Part shown: positions 27,848-41,068 of the stretch, in pieces
Numbering within the stretch: position 1 is the stretch's first letter
How the letters are laid out: each line of letters opens with the position of its first letter
Assembly: GCF_030317035.1 (NCBI RefSeq)
Contig: NZ_JASZYK010000002.1
Location: 496,001-560,000, forward strand
Source: Variovorax sp. J22G73
GTDB taxonomy: Bacteria > Pseudomonadota > Gammaproteobacteria > Burkholderiales > Burkholderiaceae_C
Length of the DNA: 64,000 nucleotides
Direction of reading: 5' to 3'
Notes under the pieces: generated by a model
Seen by the model: the letters and a program-made list of their open reading frames with translations, nothing else
Told to the model about the DNA's origin: nothing
Database searches by the model: none
Made by a program: the position numbers and the translations under genes

Positions 27848-28269
27848 ACACGAAGGTTTCGATCACATCATCCACCGCCGCCGAAGACGACTTCGGCCAG
27901 CGCGTGACCGCCCGCCTGTCGGCCGGCAACCGCGAGTTGCCGCACGACATCGGTGAGCGACTGCGCGTGGCGCGCGCCCAGGCCGTGGCCGCGCGCAAGC
28001 TGGCCCCGCAGCTGCGAACCGCGCCCGTGGTGGTGCAGGCTGGCCACACGGCCACGCTCGGCGGCAGCTGGTGGACGCGCATCGGTTCGGTGGTGCCCCT
28101 GATTGCACTCGTGGCCGGTCTCATCACCATCAGCGTGATGCAGGATGACGACCGTGCCAGCGAACTGGCCGAGGTCGACTCCGCCCTGCTGACCGGCGAC
28201 CTGCCCCCTGCCGCCTACACGGACCCCGGTTTCGCCCAATTCCTGAAGGCCGACAGCGCCTCCGACTGA
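27844..28269 (+). CDS. DUF3619 single-pass membrane protein, candidate anti-sigma factor
   Basis: A 141-residue protein with an N-terminal cytoplasmic part (about 1-75; residues 12-60 contain EDDFGQRVTARLSAGNRELP), one transmembrane helix (about 80-99, VVPLIALVAGLITISVM) and a periplasmic tail with acidic and Pro residues. The small cytoplasmic domain, single TM and translational overlap with an ECF sigma gene are the pattern of membrane anti-sigma factors. Sequence-based family knowledge stops at DUF3619, so the role is inference. It is followed 32 bp downstream by the DUF3106 gene. Confidence 0.78.
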   Translation: MNTKVSITSSTAAEDDFGQRVTARLSAGNRELPHDIGERLRVARAQAVAARKLAPQLRTAPVVVQAGHTATLGGSWWTRIGSVVPLIALVAGLITISVMQDDDRASELAEVDSALLTGDLPPAAYTDPGFAQFLKADSASD

Positions 28270-28301
28270 ATCTTTACCGCCTGAAATCCTTCACCGACCG
28301 A

Positions 28302-29150
28302 ATGCGACGCCGTTCCACCTCCAGCGCGAACACTCCCCGCCCGACGCGCCCGCTCCAGGCGGGCGCCGTCGTTTGGGCGAGCGCGCTAGCAGTCGCCGCC
28401 TTCGGCCTGACGCTCGCCAGCGCCCAACCGCAAACGCAATCTCACGCCGAAACAGGCAAGTTCACTGGCGGCTCTGCGGCAAGCGCGTCCGCGCCGGGCA
28501 GCAGCCCCAAAGCCGTTTCGACGACCAAGCCGCTCTGGAGCGAGCTCACCGCCGAGCAACAACAGGCACTGAAGCCCCTGAGCGTCCACTGGAACACCCT
28601 GAACGTCGGCCAGAAGAAGAAGTGGCTGGCCCTGTCGCGCAACTTTTCCAGCATGTCGGCCGACGACCAGGGCACGCTGCACAGCCGAATGATCGAATGG
28701 GCCGCGCTGAGCAACCAGCAACGCACGCAGGCCCGCCTGAACTTCGCCGAGGTCAAGCGCATTCCCGCCGACGAGCGCAAGGCCAAGTGGGAGCAATACC
28801 AGGCCTTGAGCGAGGAAGAAAAGCGCAAGCTCGCCGAGCGCGCCCCGGCCAAGCCACGCGGCGCCGCCGTGCCCGTGCGGCCCGTTTCGGCGCAGAAGCT
28901 CGTGCCCGTGCCGGCCGTCACGCCCGGTGGGCAGCACACACCCCGCATCCTGCTGGCACCGCCAGCGCCGCTGGCCGCACCGGCCGCGGTCATGGTGGCT
29001 TCGCCGCCCGAGCGCACCACGGCCCCCGGCGCCACGCCAGCCGTCTCCATCGTGCCTGCCGCGCCTGCGCCGTCCAACGTGACGTCGCCGCCGGTTCCGG
29101 CCGAAGCGCAGGTGCCCGCGCCGGCCGACGCGCCCTCCTCGTCTCCCTGA
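28302..29150 (+). CDS. DUF3106 exported, Pro/Ala-rich protein
   Basis: A 282-residue protein. An Arg-rich N-terminus and a hydrophobic segment (about 21-42) form a signal or anchor. The DUF3106 core (about 75-175) is built of short Trp-containing helical repeats: LWSELTAEQQQALKPL, HWNTLNVGQKKKWLAL, EWAALSNQQRTQARLNF, KWEQYQALSEEEKRKL. The remainder (about 180-282) is a Pro/Ala/Val-rich low-complexity tail. The repeating W-x6-(E/Q)-Q pattern suggests a chaperone-like or scaffold role in the periplasm, resembling Spy/CpxP-type stress proteins only loosely. It belongs to the sigma-factor operon. Confidence 0.78.
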   Translation: MRRRSTSSANTPRPTRPLQAGAVVWASALAVAAFGLTLASAQPQTQSHAETGKFTGGSAASASAPGSSPKAVSTTKPLWSELTAEQQQALKPLSVHWNTLNVGQKKKWLALSRNFSSMSADDQGTLHSRMIEWAALSNQQRTQARLNFAEVKRIPADERKAKWEQYQALSEEEKRKLAERAPAKPRGAAVPVRPVSAQKLVPVPAVTPGGQHTPRILLAPPAPLAAPAAVMVASPPERTTAPGATPAVSIVPAAPAPSNVTSPPVPAEAQVPAPADAPSSSP

Positions 29151-29163
29151 CCCCAAGGTTCCG

Positions 29164-29739
29164 ATGGTTTCCAGCTCTCCCGAGGCCTCGGGGCCCGATC
29201 AGCCTGCCTCGCCCGTCGCAACTGCAACCACCGCTCCTGTTTCGATAGCCCCTGTCGCCCCCGGCATCTGGCGTCGCATGGCTTGCTGGCTCTACGAGGG
29301 CATGCTGCTGTTCGCCGTGGTGTTCGTCTCGGGCTGGCTGTTCAGCACGCTGGGCCAGATGCGCGACGCCATGGACGAGCGGCGCCACCTTTTCCAGGCT
29401 TTTCTTTTCGTGGTTTTCGGCGTGTACTTCGTCTGGTTCTGGACCAAGGGCCAGACCCTTGCCATGAAAACCTGGAACATCCGCATCGTCGACCTGCACG
29501 GCCGCCCCGTGACCCAGCGCCGCGCGCTGGCGCGCTACCTGCTGAGCTGGATCTGGTTCCTGCCGCCGCTGGCCGCCATGGCCCCCTTCAAGCTGTCGGG
29601 CGGCGAATCGACCGTGCTGATCTTCGGCTGGGTCGCGGTCTGGGCCTTGCTTGCACGTTTTCACCCCGAGCGCCAGTTCTGGCACGACGCCTGGGCCGGT
29701 ACGCGGCTCATCACCTCCCAACCGATGAGTCGCCGATGA
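29164..29739 (+). CDS. RDD-family membrane protein
   Basis: A 191-residue protein with an RDD domain. The motif begins GIWRRMACWLYEGMLLFAVV, where the defining R-x-x-A/D and Glu occur, followed by TM helices at about 42-62, 78-95, 125-145 and 148-162. The conserved late motif is FHPERQFWHDAWAGTRLI. RDD proteins are thought to transport ions or osmolytes; no substrate can be named. It starts 13 bp after the DUF3106 gene and its stop overlaps the start of dgkA (ATGA), so it sits inside one translational unit with lipid recycling and possibly stress sensing. Confidence 0.87.
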   Translation: MVSSSPEASGPDQPASPVATATTAPVSIAPVAPGIWRRMACWLYEGMLLFAVVFVSGWLFSTLGQMRDAMDERRHLFQAFLFVVFGVYFVWFWTKGQTLAMKTWNIRIVDLHGRPVTQRRALARYLLSWIWFLPPLAAMAPFKLSGGESTVLIFGWVAVWALLARFHPERQFWHDAWAGTRLITSQPMSRR

Positions 29740-30146
29740 GTGCCTTGCCCAAGAAACTGCCCGATCCCGCCGTCAACCCGCAGAAAGCGCGCAAGGGCTT
29801 CGAACGCGTCTTCCATGCCACGCTGATCTCGCTGCAGGGCCTGCGCGCGGGCTGGAGCGAGCCTGCGTTCAGGCAGGAAGCGATCCTGTCGATCGTCATG
29901 ATCCCGGTGTCGTTCTGGCTGGGCCGCAGCTGGGTCGAGGTGGCGCTGCTCGCGGGCAGCGCCATCCTGGTGATGATCGTGGAGCTCCTCAACACGGCCG
30001 TCGAGGCCGCCATCGACCGCATCGGCCCCGAGTGGCACGACCTCTCCAAGCGCGCCAAGGACATGGGCAGCGCCGCGGTGCTGCTGTCGCTCACGCTGTG
30101 CGGGGGCATCTGGCTGACCGCGCTGTGGCAACGCTTCCTGTCATGA
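29736..30146 (+). CDS. dgkA: Diacylglycerol kinase
   Basis: Small integral membrane kinase that phosphorylates diacylglycerol left over from membrane-derived oligosaccharide and lipopolysaccharide modification, returning phosphatidic acid to phospholipid synthesis. The 136 residues include a soluble N-terminal extension of about 20 residues and then the DgkA core: amphipathic ARKGFERVFHATLISLQGLRAGWSEPAFRQE, three TM helices, and the active-site motif ELLNTAVEAAIDRIGPEWH (about 83-101). It starts inside the stop codon of the RDD gene. Confidence 0.93.
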   Translation: MSALPKKLPDPAVNPQKARKGFERVFHATLISLQGLRAGWSEPAFRQEAILSIVMIPVSFWLGRSWVEVALLAGSAILVMIVELLNTAVEAAIDRIGPEWHDLSKRAKDMGSAAVLLSLTLCGGIWLTALWQRFLS

Positions 30147-30177
30147 GAAGGCATGCCGCCTGCGGCATGATGGCGGC

Positions 30178-30768
30178 ATGAATCCTGAATTTTCGATCTG
30201 TGTGTATTGCGGCTCGCGCCCCGGCGAGCGCCCCGAGTTTTCCCAGGCCGCGCAAGCGGTCGGCCAATGGATCGGCCAGCACCGCGGCCAGCTGGTCTAC
30301 GGCGGCGGGCGCACCGGCCTGATGGGCACGGTGGCCGAAGCCACCCGCGCGGCCGGCGGCCGCGTCGTCGGCATCATTCCCAAGGCCCTGGTCGACAAGG
30401 AACTGGCCAACCCGCTGTGCGACGAACTGCACGTGGTCGACACCATGCACGAGCGCAAGGCCATGATGGGCGAGCGCGCCGACGCCTTCGTGGCCCTGCC
30501 GGGCGGCATCGGCACCTTCGAGGAACTGTTCGAGATCTGGACCTGGCGCCAGCTCGGCTACCACGACAAGCCGACCGGCATCCTGAACACCGCCGGCTAC
30601 TACGACGGCCTTCTGGGCTTCCTGGCGCACAGCGTGCGCGAGGGCTTCATGGGCGATTGGCAGATGAAGCTGATTCGCACCGGCACGGAGCCGACCGAAT
30701 TGCTCGGCGCGTTGCGCGCCGAAGTGCCCCTGCATCCACGGGAAGACAGGCTGTCGGAAAACCTCTGA
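30178..30768 (+). CDS. LOG-family (TIGR00730) nucleotide phosphoribohydrolase-like protein
   Basis: A 196-residue Rossmann-fold protein of the LOG/YvdD family, whose members release cytokinin bases from their ribotides or cleave nucleoside monophosphates. Visible signatures are ICVYCGSRPGERPEF (N-terminal strand), LVYGGGRTGLMG, MHERKAMM and PGGIGTFEELFEIWTW, which contains the PGGxGTxxE active-site motif. The cytokinin assignment rests on plant and Claviceps homologues; in a rhizosphere bacterium it is plausible but not shown by context. It is separated by 31 bp from dgkA and ends at a bidirectional terminator before glnB. Confidence 0.9.
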   Translation: MNPEFSICVYCGSRPGERPEFSQAAQAVGQWIGQHRGQLVYGGGRTGLMGTVAEATRAAGGRVVGIIPKALVDKELANPLCDELHVVDTMHERKAMMGERADAFVALPGGIGTFEELFEIWTWRQLGYHDKPTGILNTAGYYDGLLGFLAHSVREGFMGDWQMKLIRTGTEPTELLGALRAEVPLHPREDRLSENL

Positions 30769-30780
30769 CGCTGCCTTCGA

Positions 30781-30810
30781 AAAAAAGCCCCCGTCGCCGG
30801 GGGCTTTTTT
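30781..30810. terminator. Bidirectional terminator between the LOG gene and glnB
   Basis: AAAAAAGCCCCC (30781-30792), a 6-nt loop, and GGGGGCTTTTTT (30799-30810): a perfect 12-bp palindromic terminator with a T tract in both directions, placed between two convergent genes. Confidence 0.93.
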
Positions 30811-30813
30811 GTT

Positions 30814-32846
<2,033 letters not shown>

Positions 32847-32865
32847 ACAGAAGGAAGAAAAAGGC

Positions 32866-34029
32866 TTGAACGATTATGTCATTCGGGTTCTGTCGTCGCC
32901 GTCGGACGTGAGCGCGCAAGCCTGGAACGCGCTGCTCGCGGCGCAGGCCGAGCCCTCGCCTTTCATGCGCCACGAATACCTCGTGGCACTGAACGACAGC
33001 CGCAGCGCCACGCCCGAAAGCGGCTGGATGCCGCAGTTCGTCACGCTGTGGCAAGGCGACGAGTTGCACGCGGCGTGCCCGTTCTACATCAAGGACCATT
33101 CGTACGGCGAGTACGTGTTCGACTGGGCCTGGGCCAACGCCTACGAGCAGCACGGCCTGGCTTACTACCCCAAGGCCGTGGTCGCGGTGCCGTTCACGCC
33201 CGTGCCCGGCACGCGCCTGCTGGCGCGCGACGCGGCCAGCCGCACGCTGCTGGTGCAGGGCCTGGTGGCGCTGTGCAAGCAGGAAGAGCTGTCGTCGCTG
33301 CACCTGCTGTTCGGCGCCGAGGCCGACATTGCCGCCTGCACCGAGGCCGGGCTCATGCTGCGCAACACGGTGCAGTTCCACTGGACGAACGCGGGCTACG
33401 CCCACTTCGACGCCTTTCTCGCCAGCCTGTCGCACGACAAGCGCAAGAAGATCCGCCAGGAGCGCCGCAAGGTGGCCGACGCGGGCGTGAGCTTTCGGTG
33501 GTCGCGCGGAGCCGACATTTCAAAGGCCGACTGGGACTTCTTCTACCGCTGCTACGAGCGCACCTACCGCGAGCACGGCAACCCGCCCTACCTCACGCGC
33601 GACTTCTTCCGGCGCATGGCCGCCACGATGCCCGAGGCCTGGCTACTGTTCGTAGCCGAGCGCGACGGCAAGCCGATGGCCGCCAGCCTGATCGCCCTGT
33701 CGACCGAACCCGACGCGCCACTGGTGGCCTATGGTCGCTACTGGGGCGCGCTGGAGCGGGTCGACTGCCTGCACTTCGAGGCCTGCTACTACCAGCCGCT
33801 GGCCTGGTGCATCGAGCACGGTGCCGCCCGTTTCGAAGGCGGTGCCCAGGGCGAGCACAAGATGGCGCGCGCCCTGATGCCGGTGAAGACCACCAGCGCC
33901 CACTGGCTCGCCCACCCGTCGTTCGCCGACGCGGTCGAGCGCTTCCTGGAGCGCGAGGGCCAGGGCGTCGAGAACTACATGGACCACCTGGGCGAGCGCA
34001 GCCCGTTCAAGTCCGCCGGACCGTCCTGA
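32866..34029 (+). CDS. FemAB-like/GNAT-fold acyltransferase (PF04339-type)
   Basis: A protein of about 387 residues from the FemAB_like family (formerly DUF482) with a double GNAT fold; many are annotated peptidoglycan or lipid acyltransferases without proof. Typical motifs are SPFMRHEYLVALNDS near the N-terminus, HDKRKKIRQERRKVADAG in the middle, and EGGAQGEHKMARALMPVKTTSAHWL near the end. I prefer TTG 32866 because AAGGAAG lies about 9 bp upstream and because an ATG at 32827 would overlap the divergent nadE gene by 20 bases. It is monocistronic, its substrate unknown. Confidence 0.8.
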   Translation: MNDYVIRVLSSPSDVSAQAWNALLAAQAEPSPFMRHEYLVALNDSRSATPESGWMPQFVTLWQGDELHAACPFYIKDHSYGEYVFDWAWANAYEQHGLAYYPKAVVAVPFTPVPGTRLLARDAASRTLLVQGLVALCKQEELSSLHLLFGAEADIAACTEAGLMLRNTVQFHWTNAGYAHFDAFLASLSHDKRKKIRQERRKVADAGVSFRWSRGADISKADWDFFYRCYERTYREHGNPPYLTRDFFRRMAATMPEAWLLFVAERDGKPMAASLIALSTEPDAPLVAYGRYWGALERVDCLHFEACYYQPLAWCIEHGAARFEGGAQGEHKMARALMPVKTTSAHWLAHPSFADAVERFLEREGQGVENYMDHLGERSPFKSAGPS

Positions 34030-34119
34030 CGGTTTCGACCGCCCTTTTCCCTTCTGTACCGTGCCATTCGGGGCTGCTATAAACGCGCCCGAATCCATAA
34101 CAACACAGAGGGAAAACGA

Positions 34120-34872
34120 ATGCCGTTCATCGGACTGGGGCTGCACGTCCTCATCGCGCTGTTCTTCGCCGTGCATGCCATGCGGCATGGCAAGCAGATG
34201 TACTGGCTGATCATTCTTTTCAGCTTTCCGCTGCTCGGCAGCGTCGTGTACTTCGTGGTCGAGTACCTGCCCGCCTCGCGCATGCAGCGCACCGCCGGCA
34301 AGGTGGCCAGCGCGGCCATCGGCTTCATCGACCCCGAGCGCGAATACCGCGCCGCCGCCGACGCCTACGACCTCGCGCCCACCGCCCAGAACAAGCTGCG
34401 CCTGGCCAAGGCCGCGCTCGACCGGGGCCAGGCCGCCGATGCCGTGGGCCACTACCGCGATGCATTGAAGGGCCCGCTCGCGTCCGACCCCGAACTGCAG
34501 TTCGGCCTCTCCAGCGCCCTGCTCGCCGCGGGCGGCCCCGCCGCGGGCCGCGAAGCCCTGCAGGCGCTGCAGGCCCTGCGTGCATCGCGCGACGACTACC
34601 GCCGCGACGAGGTCGCCGTGCTCACGGCCCGCGCGCTCGCCGCCGACGGCCGGCAACAGGAGGCACGCGAAGCCTTCGACAACGCGCTGAGCCGATACAA
34701 CACGGTCGAGGCCCGCGCCCGCTACATCGCGTGGCTGGCAGAACAAGGGGATGCCACGGGCGCGAAACGCCAGTGGGACGAGCTCCAGCAGGCGGCACGC
34801 CACTGGAACTCGCACGCGCGATCGGTCAATCGCGAGTGGATGCGGCTGGCCTCGGACGCGGTCCGGGCCTGA
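34120..34872 (+). CDS. Membrane-anchored TPR protein with PLDc_N-like N-terminus
   Basis: A 250-residue protein. Two N-terminal TM helices (about 4-20 and 27-48: MYWLIILFSFPLLGSVVYFVVEY) resemble the phospholipase-D N-terminal (PLDc_N) membrane module. The rest (about 70-250) is a soluble alpha-helical region with TPR-like repeats (NKLRLAKAALDRGQAADAVGHYRDAL, QFGLSSALLAAGGPAAGREALQAL, AVLTARALAADGRQQEAREAFDNAL). TPRs mediate protein contacts, so it may be a scaffold or assembly factor. No enzymatic motif. It is preceded by AGAGGGAAAACGA and stands alone between genes. Confidence 0.82.
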   Translation: MPFIGLGLHVLIALFFAVHAMRHGKQMYWLIILFSFPLLGSVVYFVVEYLPASRMQRTAGKVASAAIGFIDPEREYRAAADAYDLAPTAQNKLRLAKAALDRGQAADAVGHYRDALKGPLASDPELQFGLSSALLAAGGPAAGREALQALQALRASRDDYRRDEVAVLTARALAADGRQQEAREAFDNALSRYNTVEARARYIAWLAEQGDATGAKRQWDELQQAARHWNSHARSVNREWMRLASDAVRA

Positions 34873-34879
34873 GCCGCAG

Positions 34880-34940
34880 GTCCGGGGGACATTGGCATCG
34901 GCTTTGCGCGCAATGCCCCCGGACGCTGCCTCACGGCAGC
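34880..34940. terminator. Tandem hairpins between convergent genes (TPR gene and ppa)
   Basis: The first hairpin pairs GTCCGGGGG (34880-34888) plus CATTG with CAATG plus CCCCCGGAC (34916-34924) across one bulged base. The second is GCTGCC-TCAC-GGCAGC (34925-34940). There is no T tract, so termination would rely on structure or Rho. Confidence 0.5.
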
Positions 34941-34946
34941 AACAAA

Positions 34947-35474
34947 TTACTTCTGGTACGCGGCGATGCCGTCCAGGATTTCCTTCTTGGCCGACTCGAT
35001 GCCTTCCCAGCCCAGCACCTTGACCCACTTGCCGGCTTCCAGGTCCTTGTAGTGCTCGAAGAAGTGGCTGATGGCCTTCAGGCGCATCGGGTTCACGTCG
35101 TCCACCGACTTCCAGTGGCTGTAGATCGGCAGCACCTTGTCGGTTGGCACTGCCAGCACCTTGCCGTCCACGCCGGCTTCGTCTTCCATCATCAGGATGC
35201 CCAGGGGGCGGCACGGCACCACCACGCCCGGCAGCAGCGGGTACGGCGCGATCACCAGCACGTCGACCGGGTCGCCGTCGCCCGACAGGGTCTGCGGCAC
35301 GTAGCCGTAGTTGGCCGGGTAGTACATGGCCGTCGTCATGAAACGGTCGACGAAGATCGCGCCCGATTCCTTGTCGACTTCGTACTTGATCGGGTCGGCG
35401 TTCATCGGGATTTCGATCACGACGTTGAAGGCATCGGGGACATTCTTGCCGGGGGAAACTTTGTCGAAGGACAT
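34947..35474 (-). CDS. ppa: Inorganic pyrophosphatase, soluble family I
   Basis: Cytoplasmic Mg-dependent enzyme that hydrolyses pyrophosphate from biosynthetic reactions. The 175 residues start at ATG 35474 (MSFDKVSPG); longer frames upstream lack homology. Metal and phosphate ligands are seen in [42 protein letters not shown] (the family signature D-x-D-P-x-D) and [11 protein letters not shown]. The membrane-bound pyrophosphatase HppA is encoded divergently 254 bp away, so both pyrophosphate-splitting systems share one intergenic region. Confidence 0.96.
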   Translation of the reverse strand: MSFDKVSPGKNVPDAFNVVIEIPMNADPIKYEVDKESGAIFVDRFMTTAMYYPANYGYVPQTLSGDGDPVDVLVIAPYPLLPGVVVPCRPLGILMMEDEAGVDGKVLAVPTDKVLPIYSHWKSVDDVNPMRLKAISHFFEHYKDLEAGKWVKVLGWEGIESAKKEILDGIAAYQK

Positions 35475-35728
35475 GACGTTTTTCGAGTAGTTGAAAAGTA
35501 TGAGAAGGATGGGGACAAACCCGGAGTTTACTTTCCGTGTCACCGGACGGTCGCACGCGAGCGCGTTTTTGCCTGTAAATTGCAACCGTTGGCCAATCGG
35601 CTCCGCACCACCGGTGCAGTGAGCTTCGAGGAAGCAACGCGGCGGAAAACATGTCCCGTACGCGTTGCACGCAGGGTCCATGGTGTCCGTCTCCACAAGT
35701 CTTAAACGAACGAATGGAGAAGCAAAGC

Positions 35729-38287
<2,559 letters not shown>

Positions 38288-38348
38288 CCCGCGAGGGCGG
38301 GCCTGTCGCCAGGGCGCTTCGAATACATCCGCCCGAACACCCCCGCCC

Positions 38349-40250
38349 ATGCGATACCTCCACGCCCTCTTCGCCGGCACCTGGGCCATCGCACGGGCCG
38401 AACTGGCGATCGTGCGGCGCTTTCCGCGCATCCTGCTGGCCGTGGTGGCGGTGGGCGTGGTGCCGGCCATCTATGCGCTGATCTACCTCACGAGCGTGTG
38501 GGACCCGGCGGGCCACACCGCCGACCTGCCGGCCGCCATCGTGAACCAGGACCGGGGCGTGACCTACATGGCGCACTCGGTGAACGTGGGCGAAGAGCTC
38601 ACGCGCACCCTGCCCGAAAAGCGCGCCTTCGGCTTTCGCACCATGACCGACCCCGAGGCCGCGCGCGCCGAGGTGCGGCGCGGCACGCTCGCCTTCGCCC
38701 TGCTGATTCCGGCCGACTTCAGCGCTAATGCCGTGCCCGGCACGCAGCGCGGCGCGGGCCAGCTGGTGGTCTACACCTCGGAGGGCAACAACTACAGCTC
38801 GGCCGGCCTGGCCCGGCGCTTCGCGGGCGAGCTGGGCCACCAGGTGAACGAGATGCTCAACGAGCAGCGCTGGGGCCTGGTGCTGAACGCCGCCGCCGGC
38901 TCGCAGCAGCGGCTGGAGCAGCTCAAGCAGGCGCTGCTGCAACTGCGCGACGGCAGCCAGGCGCTGGCCAACGGCGCCATCCAGTACAGCGCCGCGGCGC
39001 AGCAGGTGGGGCGCGGCTTCAAGCAGGTGAACGGCGGCATCCGCACCATCCAGTCGAAGCTGCCGGCCGATGCCGACCTGCACGCCCTGAAGTCCGGCGC
39101 GCAGCAGTTGAGCGCGGGTCAGCGCGAGCTGGGCAGCGGGCTCGCGCAGATCGGCGACGGGCTCGACCAGCTGGGCACCGGTGCCGGCCAGCTGGGCGAC
39201 GGCGCGCGAAAGATGCAGAAGGAGTCCGCCGACATTCCCTTCGTCGGCGACCGGCTCGCCCGGGGCGCCGGTGAACTGGCCGCTGGCGCCGACAAGCTGC
39301 GCGGCGGCATCGGACAGGCCCAGTCCGCCATGACCCAGGCCGAGGACGGCAACAGGAAGCTGGTGACCGGCGCCACGGCCCTCGAAGGCGGCGTCGGCAA
39401 GCTCACCGACGGCATGGGCGCGCTGTCCGCAGGCATCCGCACCATGGCCGGCAAGCTGCCCGAAGACCGCAAGCTCGACGAGTTCGTGCAGGGCGGCACG
39501 CAGCTGTCGCAAGGGGCGCAGCGCCTGCTGACCGGCGTGCGCACCATCGAGGCCGCCCTGCCCGCCTCCATCACCCGCATCGAGGGCAGCGCCTCGGGCC
39601 TGGCGGATTCGGTGGAGCCCAAGGTCGAGGTGGTGGCGCCGGTGGCCAACAACGGCAGCGCCTTCGTGCCCAACATGGTGTCGGTGGCGCTGTGGATCGG
39701 CGCGGTGATGGCCGGCTACCTGTTCAACATGCGCATCGTGCTGACCGACCACACGCACTACCCCAAGCTGGCGAAGACGCTGGGCAAGATCACCATGCCC
39801 GCGCTCATCGTGCTGCTGCAGGTGGCGCTGGTGCTGGCCACGCTGCTGGGCGTGCTGCAGGTGCAGGCGCCGCGCGTGGGGGCGCTGGCGCTCACCATGG
39901 TGCTGGCGTCGCTGGTGTTCCTGGTGGTGCTCTTCGCCATCCTGCATGTGTTCGGCGACTTCGGCCGCATCCTGACGGTGCTGCTGCTCACGCTGCAGCT
40001 GTCGGCCGGTGGCGGCGTGCTGCCGGTGGAGCTGTCGGCGGGCTTCTTTCGCGACGTGCACAGCTGGCTGCCCTTCAGCTGGGTGGTGCAGGCCTTTCGC
40101 GCGGTGATGTTCGGCGCCTTCGACAACGGATGGGCGCATGCCTGCGGCGTGGTGCTGCTGTCGGGCGCGGTGGCCGTGGGGCTGATGGCGCTGTTCGGCA
40201 AGTGGAAGGAAGTGCTGCCGGCCGACTACAAGCCGACCATCCAGGTCTGA
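38349..40250 (+). CDS. YhgE/Pip-type ABC-2 membrane protein
   Basis: A 633-residue protein with the Pip topology: a TM helix at about 28-50, a large extracytoplasmic domain (about 60-420), and five to six TM helices (about 430-620). The domain contains heptad-like Gly/Leu repeats (LSAGQRELGSGLAQIGDGLDQLGTGAGQLGDG) that probably form a long helical bundle. Lactococcus Pip is a phage receptor; other members, such as EsaA, support secretion, and the fold belongs to ABC-2 permeases. It is the first of a run of export-related genes on this strand (MerR regulator, TolC, HlyD, two ABC-2 permeases). No ATPase gene is adjacent. Confidence 0.85.
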   Translation: MRYLHALFAGTWAIARAELAIVRRFPRILLAVVAVGVVPAIYALIYLTSVWDPAGHTADLPAAIVNQDRGVTYMAHSVNVGEELTRTLPEKRAFGFRTMTDPEAARAEVRRGTLAFALLIPADFSANAVPGTQRGAGQLVVYTSEGNNYSSAGLARRFAGELGHQVNEMLNEQRWGLVLNAAAGSQQRLEQLKQALLQLRDGSQALANGAIQYSAAAQQVGRGFKQVNGGIRTIQSKLPADADLHALKSGAQQLSAGQRELGSGLAQIGDGLDQLGTGAGQLGDGARKMQKESADIPFVGDRLARGAGELAAGADKLRGGIGQAQSAMTQAEDGNRKLVTGATALEGGVGKLTDGMGALSAGIRTMAGKLPEDRKLDEFVQGGTQLSQGAQRLLTGVRTIEAALPASITRIEGSASGLADSVEPKVEVVAPVANNGSAFVPNMVSVALWIGAVMAGYLFNMRIVLTDHTHYPKLAKTLGKITMPALIVLLQVALVLATLLGVLQVQAPRVGALALTMVLASLVFLVVLFAILHVFGDFGRILTVLLLTLQLSAGGGVLPVELSAGFFRDVHSWLPFSWVVQAFRAVMFGAFDNGWAHACGVVLLSGAVAVGLMALFGKWKEVLPADYKPTIQV

Positions 40251-40266
40251 GGGCCGGGGCTTGGTC

Positions 40267-40304
40267 GATGTGACATTCACGATGTAACATTCGGCCCGTC
40301 ACAT
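40267..40304. promoter_or_regulatory. Repeated ATGTNACAT operator-like sites upstream of the MerR gene
   Basis: GATGTGACATTC (40267-40278) and GATGTAACATTC (40281-40292) are 12-bp direct repeats (one mismatch, 14-bp period), each containing the short palindrome ATGT-N-ACAT. GTCACAT (40298-40304) repeats the half-site in inverse orientation up to the MerR start codon. They occupy the 52-bp gap before the regulator gene, where an autoregulatory promoter is expected. Confidence 0.45.
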
Positions 40305-41064
40305 GAACACCGTCACCGTCACACCTGCAACCAAGGCCGCTACGGCAGCCACGGCCGCCACGACCGCCACGCAAGACCTCTCCATCGAGCGGCTGGCGGC
40401 CAGCACGGGCGTCACGGTGCGCAACATCCGCGCGTACACCACGGCCGGCCTGCTGCCGCCGCCGTTGCTGCGCGGCCGCCTGGGCCTGTACGGCGACGAG
40501 CACGCGCAGCGCCTGGCGCTGATCCGCGAACTGCGCGACCAGGGCTTCGGCATCGAGGCCATCCGCCGCATCTTCACGCGGGCGCCGGCTTCTTCGTGGC
40601 CCGACCTGGTGGCGGTGGCGCGCTCGGTGTCGGGCAGCCTGTTCGCCGAAGAGACCCCGGTGGTCGTGTCGGCCAAGGCGCTCGCCGCCAAGTGGAAGGG
40701 CCAGATGACGCCCGCCCTCCTCGCGCGCGCCACCAAGGCCGGCCTGATGCGCGAGCTGCCCGACGGCAAGGTGCAGATGCTGAGCCCCGCGCTCGGCCAG
40801 GTGGCCGAACAGCTCGCCGCGCTCGGCCTGCCGCTGGACCAGGTCATCGGCATGCAGGAAACCATGGCGCGCACGCTGCGCACGGTGGCGCGCCACTGGC
40901 TGCGCACGCTGGCCGACAGCCTGCTGAGCGGCGACGCCCTCGATGCCGAGCGCCTGGCGCAGCTGCTCGAAAAGGCGCGCCCGCTCGCCACCGGCGCGGT
41001 GCAGGCCGCGTTCCCCGTGATCCTGCAGCAGGAGCTCGACGCCCTGCTGCGCAAGGCAGCCTGA
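40303..41064 (+). CDS. MerR-family transcriptional regulator
   Basis: A 253-residue regulator. After an Ala/Thr-rich N-terminal tail (1-25), the MerR winged helix lies at about 26-95 (LSIERLAASTGVTVRNIRAYTTAGLLPPP, then RLALIRELRDQGFGIEAIRRIF). The long C-terminal effector region (about 110-253) is alpha-helical with no metal-binding cysteines, so a multidrug or organic ligand is more likely than a metal. TolC starts five bases after its stop, so it is the leading gene of the TolC-HlyD-permease operon and presumably controls it. Repeated ATGTNACAT sites precede it. Confidence 0.88.
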   Translation: MNTVTVTPATKAATAATAATTATQDLSIERLAASTGVTVRNIRAYTTAGLLPPPLLRGRLGLYGDEHAQRLALIRELRDQGFGIEAIRRIFTRAPASSWPDLVAVARSVSGSLFAEETPVVVSAKALAAKWKGQMTPALLARATKAGLMRELPDGKVQMLSPALGQVAEQLAALGLPLDQVIGMQETMARTLRTVARHWLRTLADSLLSGDALDAERLAQLLEKARPLATGAVQAAFPVILQQELDALLRKAA

Positions 41065-41068
41065 AACG

